This document shows positions 14,685 through 22,258 of a stretch of DNA of 28,341 nucleotides, piece after piece. Within the stretch, counting starts at the first letter, position 1. Every line of letters starts with the position of its first letter. The translations under genes were made by a program, and so were the position numbers. Origin of the DNA: Sva-07 sp038321235 (GTDB taxonomy: Bacteria; Actinomycetota; Acidimicrobiia; Acidimicrobiales; Ilumatobacteraceae); the NCBI GenBank assembly GCA_038321235.1, contig JBBQEU010000034.1, positions 1 through 28,341 on the forward strand, read 5' to 3'. Under the pieces are notes generated by a model that was not told the origin of the DNA, made no database searches, and was given only the letters and a program-made list of their open reading frames with translations.

Positions 14685-15461
14685 TCAGCGAATGAGGTCG
14701 GCGATCGCTGCGGCAGGGTCGACGCTGGTCACGATCGTTTCGCCCACGAGCACGGCGTCGTAGCCCGCGTCATGCAGCGACCGGGAGTCGGCTCGGCCGC
14801 GAACACCCGATTCGGCCACCTTCACCGCATGGTCGGGAATGACGCCAGCCATCCGCACGGCACGTTCGTGGTCGACCTGGAAGGTCACGAGGTCGCGCTG
14901 GTTGACGCCGATCAACGTTGCCTTCGCCTCGAGCGCATGTTCGAGTTCGGCTTCGTCGTGGATCTCGACGAGCACGTCGAGGCCGACGTCGATGGCCAGA
15001 TCGTGAAACGAAGCGAGTTCCGCCGGTTCGAGCGCCGCTGCGATCAGCAGGACGCAGTCGGCGCCCATGAGGCGGGCGTCGAGCACGTCGCGTTCGCTCA
15101 CCGTGAAGTCCTTACGGATCATCGGCAGGGAGCAGGCAGCGTGCGCCGACTGCAGGTCGTCGACGGATCCACCGAAGAACTCGACGTCGGTGAGCACCGA
15201 CATGCATGCCGCTCCCCCGCGCTCGTACATCGCTGCCAGTGCCGCTGGATCGAGACCGCCGTTGAGGTCGCCCTTCGACGGCGATCGTCGCTTGATCTCG
15301 GCGATCACGCCAAGATCGCGACGTCCGGCGAGCGCAGAGCGGAACCCACGCGCTGGCGCCATCGACCGAGCGTCGTCGAGCAACTGCTCGAACGGCCGAG
15401 TGTCGCCAGCAGCGATCTCCCGATGGCGAGCAAGGATCGTGTCGAGGTACGTCGCGGCCAT
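14685..15461 (-). CDS. trpC: Indole-3-glycerol phosphate synthase
   Basis: A 258-residue TIM-barrel enzyme that closes the indole ring from carboxyphenylamino-deoxyribulose phosphate. Conserved residues are present: Glu55 and Lys57 (IAEIKRRSPSKG), Lys117 (LPMIRKDF), Glu166 (VLVEIHDE), Asn187 (GVNQRDL, where most have GVNNRDL), then AESGVRGRAD for phosphate. It lies 28 nt downstream of a small monooxygenase gene on the same strand, probably co-transcribed, and is separated from trpFBA by ppk2 on the opposite strand. No trpE, trpG or trpD is in the window. Confidence 0.95.
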   Translation of the reverse strand: MAATYLDTILARHREIAAGDTRPFEQLLDDARSMAPARGFRSALAGRRDLGVIAEIKRRSPSKGDLNGGLDPAALAAMYERGGAACMSVLTDVEFFGGSVDDLQSAHAACSLPMIRKDFTVSERDVLDARLMGADCVLLIAAALEPAELASFHDLAIDVGLDVLVEIHDEAELEHALEAKATLIGVNQRDLVTFQVDHERAVRMAGVIPDHAVKVAESGVRGRADSRSLHDAGYDAVLVGETIVTSVDPAAAIADLIR

Positions 15462-15489
15462 ACGGGAGTTCGCCAGCTTCGATTCGGAG

Positions 15490-15795
15490 TCAGAGACCCT
15501 TGCCGCTGACTGGAGTGAGCATCGTCAGCTCCGGCCGGCCGGCGAGGATCCCACCGAAGGCGTTCATGATCTGCTTCATGACGTCGCTGCTGCTGTGAGC
15601 AGCGAGCGCGTCGCTGTCGGCGTACAGCTCGTACATGTAGGCGACGTTGGCGTCGTTGGGGTCTTCGAGGAGCTGGTAGAGCACCGTGCCCTCCTCCGAC
15701 CCGACGTGATCCATCATCGGGGCGAGGCCTGCGTACAGGTCGTCGCGCTTTCCGTCGATACAGGTGAACTTGGCGATCATCGCTACTTGGCTCAT
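15490..15795 (-). CDS. Antibiotic-biosynthesis-monooxygenase (ABM) domain protein
   Basis: A 101-residue protein with one dimeric alpha/beta ABM barrel, as in YgiN quinol monooxygenase. The pattern is VAMIAKFTCIDGKRDDLYAGLAPMMDHVGSEEGTVLYQLLEDPNDANVAYMYELYADSDALAAHSSS, split here by secondary structure as strand, helix, strand, strand, helix. Members act on quinols or polyketides without cofactors, or serve as small stress proteins; the substrate is unknown. It precedes trpC by 28 nt. TACGGT 8 nt before the ATG supports the start at 15795 over the ATG at 15780. Confidence 0.8.
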   Translation of the reverse strand: MSQVAMIAKFTCIDGKRDDLYAGLAPMMDHVGSEEGTVLYQLLEDPNDANVAYMYELYADSDALAAHSSSDVMKQIMNAFGGILAGRPELTMLTPVSGKGL

Positions 15796-15803
15796 GGTTT
15801 GCG

Positions 15804-15809
15804 ACCGTA
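15804..15809 (-). promoter_or_regulatory. Possible -10 hexamer of the ABM-trpC unit
   Basis: TACGGT on the minus strand ends 8 nt before the ATG at 15795, with no Shine-Dalgarno sequence. Confidence 0.45.
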
Positions 15810-15903
15810 GCGGTTCACGGCCCCCGGACGCCCACTCGCACCCGGCAAGGGAAGCGCCAGCGACGAGCCGGACGAGAGAGAGCGCAGCGAACGAACCATC
15901 GAT

Positions 15904-17214
15904 TCAGAACCCCAACCGACCGCCGACCGTGGCGAGCAACTCGTCGATCGGCACTCGAACCTGCTCGGTCGAGTCGCGATCGCGGACGGTGACAGCATTG
16001 TCGTCGAGCGAGTCGAAGTCGACCGTGACCGCGAGTGGCGTGCCGATCTCGTCCTGGCGCCGGTACCGCTTGCCGATGTTCTGCGTCTCGTCGTAGTCGA
16101 CCATGTACCGGTCGGCGAGCAGCGTGCGCACCTCGTGGGCGAGTGGCGTCAGCGTGTCCTTCTTCGACAACGGCAGGACGGCGACTTTGTACGGAGCCAG
16201 GCGAGGGTGCAGACGCAGCACGGTGCGCGCCTCACCGTTGACCTCGTCCTCGTCGTAGGCAGCGAGCAGGAACGCTGCCATCGTGCGGGTGGCTCCAGCG
16301 GCCGGCTCGATCACGTACGGCATGTAGCGCTCGTTGGTCTGCGGATCGAAGTAGTCGAGCCGTTCGCCGGAGTGTTCGGCATGCTGCTTCAGGTCGTAGT
16401 CAGATCGCTGGGCGATTCCCTCCAACTCGTCGAAGCCCCACGGGAACGCGAACTCGACATCGGACGTGCCACTGGAATAATGCGACAGTTCATCGTCGTC
16501 GTGAGCTCGAAGGCGCAACATCTCCGGCGGGATGCCGTGCTCGACATACCAGGCCATGCGTGCGTTGCACCAGTAGTCGTACCACTGGGCCGACTCGGCC
16601 GGCGGCACGAAGAACTCCATCTCCATCTGCTCGAACTCGCGGGTCCGGAAGATCCAATTCTGCGGGGTGATCTCGTTGCGGAAGCTCTTGCCGACCTGTG
16701 CGATGCCGAATGGCGGCTTCTTGCGCGAGGTCTGCAGCACGTTCGAGAAGTTCGTGAACATTCCCTGTGCCGTCTCCGGGCGCAGGTAGGCGTCGGCGCC
16801 GGTGCCCTCGACCGGGCCGGCCTGCGTCTTGAACATCAAGTTGAACTCGCGGGCCTCGGTGAACGAGCCCTTCGAGTGGCAGTTCGGGCACACGTCGGGA
16901 TCGTCGAGCTTGTCGAGACGGAAGCGCTGCTTGCACTCGGTGCAGTCGACGAGCGGGTCGCTGAAGTTGGCGAGGTGGCCGGACGCCTGCCACACCTGCG
17001 GCGGGCTCAAGATGGCGGCGTCGATCAGCACGACGTCGTCGCGCTGCTGCACCATCGAACGCACCCACGCCTCTTTCACGTTGCGCAGCAGCAGCGACCC
17101 GAGCGGGCCGTAATCGTAGGTCGAGCGGAAACCACCGTAGATCTCGGCCGACTGGTAGACGAAGCCGCGGCGCTTGCAGAGGCTGACGATCTGTTCGAGG
17201 TCGGTGGCAGGCAT
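15904..17214 (-). CDS. glyS: Glycyl-tRNA synthetase, single-chain (alpha2) type
   Basis: A 436-residue class II synthetase that charges tRNA-Gly. The N-terminal RRGFVYQSAEIYGG and YDYGPLGSLLLRN segments are family signatures. A zinc-ribbon-like set Cys91, Cys94, Cys109 and Cys112 follows. Motif 2 lies around residues 177-200 (GKSFRNEITPQNWIFRTREF) and motif 3 is GATRTMAAFLLAAYDED; the C-terminal anticodon domain begins at RLAPYKVAVLPL. It is slightly shorter than the usual 450-470 residues but seems complete. TAGCCT 9 nt before the ATG suggests a leaderless start. It lies downstream of recO on the same strand, a neighbourhood also known in mycobacteria. Confidence 0.96.
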   Translation of the reverse strand: MPATDLEQIVSLCKRRGFVYQSAEIYGGFRSTYDYGPLGSLLLRNVKEAWVRSMVQQRDDVVLIDAAILSPPQVWQASGHLANFSDPLVDCTECKQRFRLDKLDDPDVCPNCHSKGSFTEAREFNLMFKTQAGPVEGTGADAYLRPETAQGMFTNFSNVLQTSRKKPPFGIAQVGKSFRNEITPQNWIFRTREFEQMEMEFFVPPAESAQWYDYWCNARMAWYVEHGIPPEMLRLRAHDDDELSHYSSGTSDVEFAFPWGFDELEGIAQRSDYDLKQHAEHSGERLDYFDPQTNERYMPYVIEPAAGATRTMAAFLLAAYDEDEVNGEARTVLRLHPRLAPYKVAVLPLSKKDTLTPLAHEVRTLLADRYMVDYDETQNIGKRYRRQDEIGTPLAVTVDFDSLDDNAVTVRDRDSTEQVRVPIDELLATVGGRLGF

Positions 17215-17223
17215 AGGCCGTCG

Positions 17224-17229
17224 AGGCTA
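17224..17229 (-). promoter_or_regulatory. Possible -10 hexamer of glyS
   Basis: TAGCCT on the minus strand ends 9 nt before the glyS ATG, with no Shine-Dalgarno sequence. Confidence 0.38.
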
Positions 17230-17250
17230 CCCACGCCCCATTTCCGTTCG

Positions 17251-17982
17251 TCAGTGCGTTTCGAACATGGCGACCGCTTTGAGGCGGCGCTCGATGTGGA
17301 ACTCGAGTGCACGGGTGGCCAGCGATGACACCTCATGGGTGATCGGCGATTCGTCGCGCCCGAGTGCATGGACCAGCTGTCCGCCGAGGATCTCGCGCAG
17401 GATCGCCAGGGCTCCCGGGCTGATCGACTGGCCCGAGCGGCACGAACGGCACAACACGCCACCCTCGTTCAGATCGAAGGCGACGAATTGCGCAGCGGGT
17501 TCGACGTCGCCACATCGCACGCACCGGTCGAGTTCGGGCCGCATGCCCTCGTTGGCGAGCAGCTTCCAGTAGAACGCCGCAACGTTGAGGGGTGACGGCG
17601 CCGTCGCGATCGCTCGCAGGACCCCGACGACCATTCGGTACAGCTGGGGGTTCGGTTCACGTTCCAGCGACAACTGATCGACCGCCTCGATCGCCGCCAA
17701 ACCCTGCGACGCACGGTCGAGCGACGACAGCATCGGCGACAACGGCTCGACCGCTTCAGCCTGGCTGACGATGTCGAGTTCGCGGCCCCGATACAGCAAG
17801 AGCCGCACATGACTCATCGGTTCGAGACGAGCACCGAATTTCGACTTGGTCTTGCGAACGCCCTTGGCGACGGCCCGAACCTTGCCGTTCTCGGCGGTGT
17901 GGAAGACGACGATGCGGTCGGACTCGCGCAACTTGTACGTGCGCAACACCACCCCGGTGTCCCGGTACAGCTCACTCACCAC
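17251..17982 (-). CDS. recO: DNA repair protein RecO
   Basis: A 243-residue RecO, which with RecR loads RecA onto SSB-coated DNA. The N-terminal OB fold shows GVVLRTYKLRESDRIVVFHTAENGKVRAVAKGVRKTKSKFG, written here as its typical opening pattern of a basic loop (RKTKSKFGARLEP). A C-terminal zinc site is formed by Cys154, Cys157, Cys178 and Cys181. The start is GTG at 17982, 12 nt after the stop of the degenerate cis-prenyltransferase gene upstream, so the two are probably one transcript. In mycobacteria recO is followed by uppS; here the partner gene precedes recO. Confidence 0.93.
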   Translation of the reverse strand: MVSELYRDTGVVLRTYKLRESDRIVVFHTAENGKVRAVAKGVRKTKSKFGARLEPMSHVRLLLYRGRELDIVSQAEAVEPLSPMLSSLDRASQGLAAIEAVDQLSLEREPNPQLYRMVVGVLRAIATAPSPLNVAAFYWKLLANEGMRPELDRCVRCGDVEPAAQFVAFDLNEGGVLCRSCRSGQSISPGALAILREILGGQLVHALGRDESPITHEVSSLATRALEFHIERRLKAVAMFETH

Positions 17983-17994
17983 GACGTGCCTGCC

Positions 17995-18630
17995 TCAGGC
18001 ATCGTCGTCGTCGATGCCACCGAAACGCCGTTGACGACGGGCGAAGTCGGCGATGGCCTCCAACAGGTGATCGGGCGACAGCTCGTTCCATGCCAACGGA
18101 TGGAAGACCAGTTCGCCGTATGCCAACTCCCACACCAGCGACGGTGGCAACCCAGTCGACTCGCCGAGCACGACGATCAGATCCGGTTCGCAGTCGGCCG
18201 GCGCGTACAACGCCTCGGCAACCGTGGCCTCGTTGACCGGTTCATCGGGATGCAGCCGTTGCATCGCCTCGGCAAAGCGTTGGCGCCCGTCGCCGCACGG
18301 GTCGACGATCACGTGGCAGGACCCGACGGCGCGCTGCCACCATTGGAGATCCACGGGATCGGCGCCGGGCTCGTAGGCACGCAGCGTCAAGAAGGACGCT
18401 CCCGCCTGGTCGGCGATGACACCCAAGCGCTCGACGCGTTCGTCCCATCGCTCGTCGCCGAGGTCGTCCCAATCGCGCAGTGTGCCACCGACAACCATGA
18501 TGTGTCGGAGCAGCTGGCGGGTGGGGTCGCCAGCACGAGCAGCATCGGTCGAGACCGATGAGCCAGCAGTCGATGACGCTGGCCTGGTGCTCGTGAACGA
18601 CGCTGCCACGACCCCATTGTTCCACGCCAC
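17995..18630 (-). CDS. Non-catalytic cis-prenyltransferase homologue (NgBR/Nus1-like), proposed UppS partner
   Basis: A 211-residue protein with the beginning and end of the UppS fold and about 60 residues fewer in the middle. From His43 it aligns without gaps to His17-Trp28 of the neighbouring UppS, but the catalytic Asp of DGNGRW is Gly49 (GTLRDW). FLTLRAYEPG matches the UppS strand ending FGFSTEN. Near the C terminus, PDLIVVLGESTG replaces VDVLVRTSGELR, so both diphosphate-binding Arg are lost, while WELAYGEL keeps the conserved Glu (173) and RRQRRFGG supplies an RXG motif (Arg202-Gly204). This combination is that of eukaryotic NgBR/Nus1. The first 38 residues are Ser/Thr/Ala rich and not conserved. 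The start at GTG 18630 is uncertain; it lies 35 bp from divergent uppS and upstream of recO. Function is inferred from alignment by eye. Confidence 0.75.
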   Translation of the reverse strand: MAWNNGVVAASFTSTRPASSTAGSSVSTDAARAGDPTRQLLRHIMVVGGTLRDWDDLGDERWDERVERLGVIADQAGASFLTLRAYEPGADPVDLQWWQRAVGSCHVIVDPCGDGRQRFAEAMQRLHPDEPVNEATVAEALYAPADCEPDLIVVLGESTGLPPSLVWELAYGELVFHPLAWNELSPDHLLEAIADFARRQRRFGGIDDDDA

Positions 18631-18651
18631 GGTCGGTCGGCGCTGGCTGGC

Positions 18652-18657
18652 TAACGT
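18652..18657 (+). promoter_or_regulatory. Possible -10 hexamer of uppS
   Basis: TAACGT ends 8 nt before the GTG at 18666. It lies in the 35-bp gap shared with the divergent partner gene, so both promoters must overlap or extend into the coding sequences. Confidence 0.45.
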
Positions 18658-18665
18658 GGAACCTC

Positions 18666-19361
18666 GTGCCGACCGAATCCGCCGAACCTCGTGGGGACGA
18701 AGCCACGCCCTTGCACGTGGCCTGCATCATGGACGGCAACGGTCGATGGGCGGGCCGTCGCGGCCTCCCACGCACGGAGGGGCACACCGAGGGAGAGGAG
18801 AACCTTGCTCGCCTCGTTCGCATCGCCGTCCACCGCAACATCGGCTGGCTCACCGTGTTCGGGTTCTCCACCGAGAATTGGCAACGGCCTCGGCCGGAGG
18901 TGCGCCACATCCTCGGTCTGCACGAGAAACTGTTCGGTCGAGTCGCCGAGCTCAACGAGTTGAACGTCCGCATCCAGTGGATCGGCAGGCCATTCGACTC
19001 CCCGATGGCCCGCACCCCGCGCTACGTCCAGCGGGCGATCCGTAAGGCAATCGCTGACACCGCCGACAACACCGGCATGGTGTTGACCATTGCATTCGAC
19101 TACGGAGGCAGATCTGAGCTCGTCGCTGCAGTCGAGGCCGCCCGCCAGACGCCGGACGGCGTCACCGTCGACACCATCGGCGAGCACCTCTACCTTCCAG
19201 AGCTTCCGCCTGTCGACGTCCTCGTGCGAACGAGTGGTGAGCTGCGGGTGTCGAACTTCCTGCTCTGGCAGGCGGCCGGCGCAGCGATCTATTTCACCGA
19301 AGCTCCGTGGCCCGACTTCGACGAACACGAACTCGACGCCGCATTGGCGCTCGCTCGATGA
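18666..19361 (+). CDS. uppS: Cis-prenyltransferase (undecaprenyl diphosphate synthase type), lacking the C-terminal RXG motif
   Basis: A 231-residue cis-prenyltransferase that elongates farnesyl diphosphate with isopentenyl diphosphate to the lipid carrier for peptidoglycan and wall glycans. Catalytic Asp23 is in CIMDGNGRWAGRRG, His40 follows, FGFSTENW is at 66-72, and the diphosphate site Arg188, Arg194 and Ser196 is in RTSGELRVSNFLLWQ. Two family features are missing: the AYxEL Glu is Ala207 (WQAAGAAIYF), and the chain stops at ALALAR just before the usual RRxRRFGG. Homodimeric bacterial enzymes need these; the heteromeric human DHDDS lacks both and takes them from NgBR. No shifted frame near the stop restores the tail. 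The start is GTG; the stop overlaps the dinG start (ATGA). Confidence 0.93.
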   Translation: MPTESAEPRGDEATPLHVACIMDGNGRWAGRRGLPRTEGHTEGEENLARLVRIAVHRNIGWLTVFGFSTENWQRPRPEVRHILGLHEKLFGRVAELNELNVRIQWIGRPFDSPMARTPRYVQRAIRKAIADTADNTGMVLTIAFDYGGRSELVAAVEAARQTPDGVTVDTIGEHLYLPELPPVDVLVRTSGELRVSNFLLWQAAGAAIYFTEAPWPDFDEHELDAALALAR

Positions 19362-21223
19362 GCGAGGCGCTCGCCCGGGTCACCGCCGCCCTCGCCAACG
19401 CCGAGGATCGCGTCGGCCAGCAGCAGATGGCCGACCTGGTCGCATCAGCCATCACCTCGAAGCGGCACCTCGTGGTGCAGGCCGGTACCGGCACCGGCAA
19501 GACGCTCGCCTATCTGGTCCCAGCGATCGAGGCCGGCGCCCGAGTCGTGGTCGCCACAGCGACCAAGGCCCTTCAGGATCAGCTCGCGACGAAGGACCTG
19601 CCATTCATCGCCGAGCACATCGATCGCGACTTCGACTGGGCGATCCTGAAGGGCCGTTCGAACTACGTGTGCCTGCAACGCCTGCGCGAGATGAGCGCCG
19701 GCGACCAGGGTCAGCTCGAGCTCGAAACGATGGCGCTGACCACCAAGGTCGAGATCAAGCGACTGGCCGAGTGGTCGGGCACCACGTCGACTGGTGACAT
19801 GGCCGAACTCGACTGGACGCCGTCGGACAACGCCTGGCGCGCCGTCAGCGTCGGCAGCGACGAGTGCCCCGGCGCCGACCGTTGCCCGCTGGGCGATCCC
19901 TGTTTCGCCGAGCAGGCTCGACGCAAGGCAGCCGCAGCGGACGTGATCGTGGTCAACACTCACCTGTACGGATTGAACGTCGCGAGTGGCGGAGCGATCC
20001 TGCCCGAGCACGACGTGGTGGTGTTCGACGAAGCCCACGTGCTCGAAGACATCATGAGCGACACGGTCGGCGTCGCGATCGCACCCGGTCGCTTCACGGC
20101 GCTGTCCGGCATCGTGCGACGAATCCTCGACGACCCGAAGCTGATCGGTTCGATCGCAGAGATCGCCGAGGGGCTCCGCGATGCGCTGACTCCTCACGTC
20201 GGCAATCGGCTCTCGACGCCGCTGCCCGACTCGGTGCAGGAAGTGCTCACCGATGCCCGCCTGCGGCTCGGTCGAGCCAACGAGACGCTGGTGGCCATCG
20301 ACACCAAGAACGAAGACGCCAAACAGCGCCGACTCCGCGCCCAGACGATGACCGGTCGGGCAATCGAGCAACTCGACATCGCCATCGAAGGACGCGAGGG
20401 GTACGTGGCATTCGTGTCGGGGTCGCGCGACGCTCCGCGGCTGGAAGTTGCACCGCTCGACGTCGGACCTGCCATGACCGAGGGCGTCTGGTCACAGCGC
20501 ACCGCGATCCTCACGAGCGCAACGATCCCGTCGTCGCTGGCCTCACGGGTCGGGATCGCTCCGGACAGCGTCGAGGTTGCCGACGTCGGCAGTCCCTTCG
20601 ACTACGAGCACCACTCGATGCTCTACTGCGCGATGCATCTCCCGAACCCGAACTCTGACGGCTTCCGAGCGGCCGTTCACGACGAGCTGGAGGCGCTGAT
20701 CACCGCTGCCGGCGGCCGAACGCTGGCGCTGTTCACGAGCTGGCGTTCGATGGACGAGGCCGCCGAAGCACTGCGCGAACGCATCGACCTGCCGATCCTC
20801 ACCCAACGCGATCTCCCGAAACCCGCGTTGATCAAGGCGTTCGCCGACAGCGAGGAGACCTGCCTGTTCGCGACTGCCGGCCTGTTCCAGGGTGTCGACG
20901 TGCCCGGGCAAACGCTGTCGCTCGTGGTGATCGACCGCATCCCGTTCCCCCGACCGGACGATCCGCTGCTCAGCGCCCGCCGCGAACAGCTCGGCCCCAC
21001 CGCGTTCTCCGAGATCGACATCCCGCGGGCGTCGATGATGCTCGCTCAGGCCTGCGGGCGACTGATCCGCTCGGCGACCGATCGCGGGGTGGTCGCCGTG
21101 ATGGACCCGCGCCTCGGCACCGCCCGCTACCGGTGGGACATCATCAAGGCACTCCCGCCGATGAAGCGCACCAAAGTTCGCTCGGACGTGGAAGCCTTCC
21201 TCCGCGACATCGCCGCCGAGTGA
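19358..21223 (+). CDS. dinG: DinG/XPD-family ATP-dependent DNA helicase
   Basis: A 621-residue superfamily 2 helicase that unwinds DNA 5' to 3' in repair. Walker A is QAGTGTGKT (residues 41-49); four cysteines (105, 170, 176, 182) match the Fe-S cluster insertion; DEAH is at 224-227; motif VI lies in QACGRLIRSATDRGVVAVMD. The GLFQGVDVPG and IDRIPFPRPDDPLL segments are DinG/YoaA-like. It has no N-terminal exonuclease domain, unlike Firmicute DinG. The frame extends upstream, but the ATG at 19358 overlaps the uppS stop and begins MSEALARVTA, which I take as the start, so the two genes are coupled. It ends 3 nt before a double palindrome. Confidence 0.92.
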   Translation: MSEALARVTAALANAEDRVGQQQMADLVASAITSKRHLVVQAGTGTGKTLAYLVPAIEAGARVVVATATKALQDQLATKDLPFIAEHIDRDFDWAILKGRSNYVCLQRLREMSAGDQGQLELETMALTTKVEIKRLAEWSGTTSTGDMAELDWTPSDNAWRAVSVGSDECPGADRCPLGDPCFAEQARRKAAAADVIVVNTHLYGLNVASGGAILPEHDVVVFDEAHVLEDIMSDTVGVAIAPGRFTALSGIVRRILDDPKLIGSIAEIAEGLRDALTPHVGNRLSTPLPDSVQEVLTDARLRLGRANETLVAIDTKNEDAKQRRLRAQTMTGRAIEQLDIAIEGREGYVAFVSGSRDAPRLEVAPLDVGPAMTEGVWSQRTAILTSATIPSSLASRVGIAPDSVEVADVGSPFDYEHHSMLYCAMHLPNPNSDGFRAAVHDELEALITAAGGRTLALFTSWRSMDEAAEALRERIDLPILTQRDLPKPALIKAFADSEETCLFATAGLFQGVDVPGQTLSLVVIDRIPFPRPDDPLLSARREQLGPTAFSEIDIPRASMMLAQACGRLIRSATDRGVVAVMDPRLGTARYRWDIIKALPPMKRTKVRSDVEAFLRDIAAE

Positions 21224-21226
21224 ACG

Positions 21227-21293
21227 GATTACATCGCGGGTCTGACCCCTGATGTAATCGGATTACATCAGGGGTCAGACCCGCGATGTAATC
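21227..21293. terminator. Nested double palindrome between convergent dinG and aldolase genes
   Basis: A perfect 33-bp inverted repeat (21227-21259 and 21261-21293) surrounds a single G at 21260. Each 33-nt half is itself a palindrome centred on GTC-W-GAC, with 14 of 16 arm positions matching (outer GATTACATC / GATGTAATC). It fills the gap between the dinG stop (21223) and the aldolase stop (21295). A bidirectional terminator made of two head-to-head units is likely; each RNA strand could fold as one long hairpin or two short ones. Confidence 0.7.
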
Positions 21294-21294
21294 G

Positions 21295-22182
21295 TCAGGT
21301 GATCGAGGCGGCGAAGATGCCGTCGATGGTGGTGCTGAGTGTGTCGTTGAACTCGTCGTCGCCCTGGCCGGCGCTGAGCCCTTCGGTGAGCGCCCGGCTG
21401 AAGCTGGCGATCATGCCGTGCTGGCGAGACAGACGTTGGTTGGCCTCGTCGCGGGGGTAGCCACCCGACAGCGCGACAACACGCACCACCTTCGGGTGGG
21501 CGATCAGATCGACATAGAAGTCGTCGACCGTCGGAATCGACAACTTCAGCATCACCGATTGATCGTCACTCAGCGCGTCGAGCTGCATCGCAATGCGATC
21601 GCGCAACAACGCCTCGGCCGCCTGCTTCTCGGGGCTGTGGATGTCGACCTCGGGTTCGATGATCGGCACGAGCCCGGCGGCAATGATCTCCTTGGCCACC
21701 TCGAACTGCTGGTCGACCACGGCGCTGACACCGGCCCCGTTCGCCAGCTGTACGACCGAGCGCATCTTCGTGCCGAACACGCCAAGCCCCACGGCCCGCT
21801 CGCACAGCTCGCGCAGGCCGGGGATCGGCTTCATGATCTGGGCGCCGTCGGCGACGTCGGCGAGCCCCTTGTCGACCTTGAGGAACGGCACGACATTCTT
21901 CTGCGACCACAGGTACTCCGCAGAGCCCATTCCCTCGATCGCGCGATCCATGGTCTGCTCGAACAGGATCGCCCCGAGCACCCGGTCACCACCGAACGCC
22001 GGCGACGTGACGATCCGCGTCCGCATGGCGTGCATCAGGTCGAACATCTCCTCGTCGTTCGACCAGGCATCGTCGTCGACGCCGTACAGATTGAGCGCCT
22101 TCGGGGTACTGCCTCCGCTCTGGTCGAGCGCTGCGATGAATCCCTGGCCGGTACGGACCTTGTTGAGCATGTCGTCGTTCAC
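21295..22182 (-). CDS. fba: Fructose-bisphosphate aldolase, class I
   Basis: A 295-residue class I aldolase that splits fructose 1,6-bisphosphate into two triose phosphates through a Schiff base. Family signatures are GFIAALDQSGGSTPKALNLYG at the N terminus, TSPAFGGDRVLGAILFEQTMDR, VPFLKVDKGLA, GTKMRS, GLVPIIEPEVD and VMLKLSIPT, which carries the likely Schiff-base Lys. GMIASFSRALTEGL closes the barrel. A TTG codon at 22200 is in frame, but the GTG at 22182 starts where family members do and has TACAGT 7 nt before it, so I prefer it. The gene is divergent from a crotonase gene. Confidence 0.93.
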   Translation of the reverse strand: MNDDMLNKVRTGQGFIAALDQSGGSTPKALNLYGVDDDAWSNDEEMFDLMHAMRTRIVTSPAFGGDRVLGAILFEQTMDRAIEGMGSAEYLWSQKNVVPFLKVDKGLADVADGAQIMKPIPGLRELCERAVGLGVFGTKMRSVVQLANGAGVSAVVDQQFEVAKEIIAAGLVPIIEPEVDIHSPEKQAAEALLRDRIAMQLDALSDDQSVMLKLSIPTVDDFYVDLIAHPKVVRVVALSGGYPRDEANQRLSRQHGMIASFSRALTEGLSAGQGDDEFNDTLSTTIDGIFAASIT

Positions 22183-22189
22183 CCCACCG

Positions 22190-22195
22190 ACTGTA
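22190..22195 (-). promoter_or_regulatory. Possible -10 hexamer of the aldolase gene
   Basis: TACAGT on the minus strand ends 7 nt before the GTG at 22182. This spacing helps choose GTG over the upstream TTG, which overlaps the hexamer region. Confidence 0.48.
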
Positions 22196-22258
22196 GTCAA
22201 TGGTCACGAGCGGAGTCGGTGGACATGGCGCACTGGTGACCAATGGCCCATCGATCGC

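Noticed and set aside
19335..19420. A frameshift hiding the missing RRFG tail of UppS
   Set aside because: I read both alternative frames after ALALAR; neither gives an RRxRRFG-like tail, and the uppS stop overlaps the dinG start cleanly, so the truncation looks genuine.
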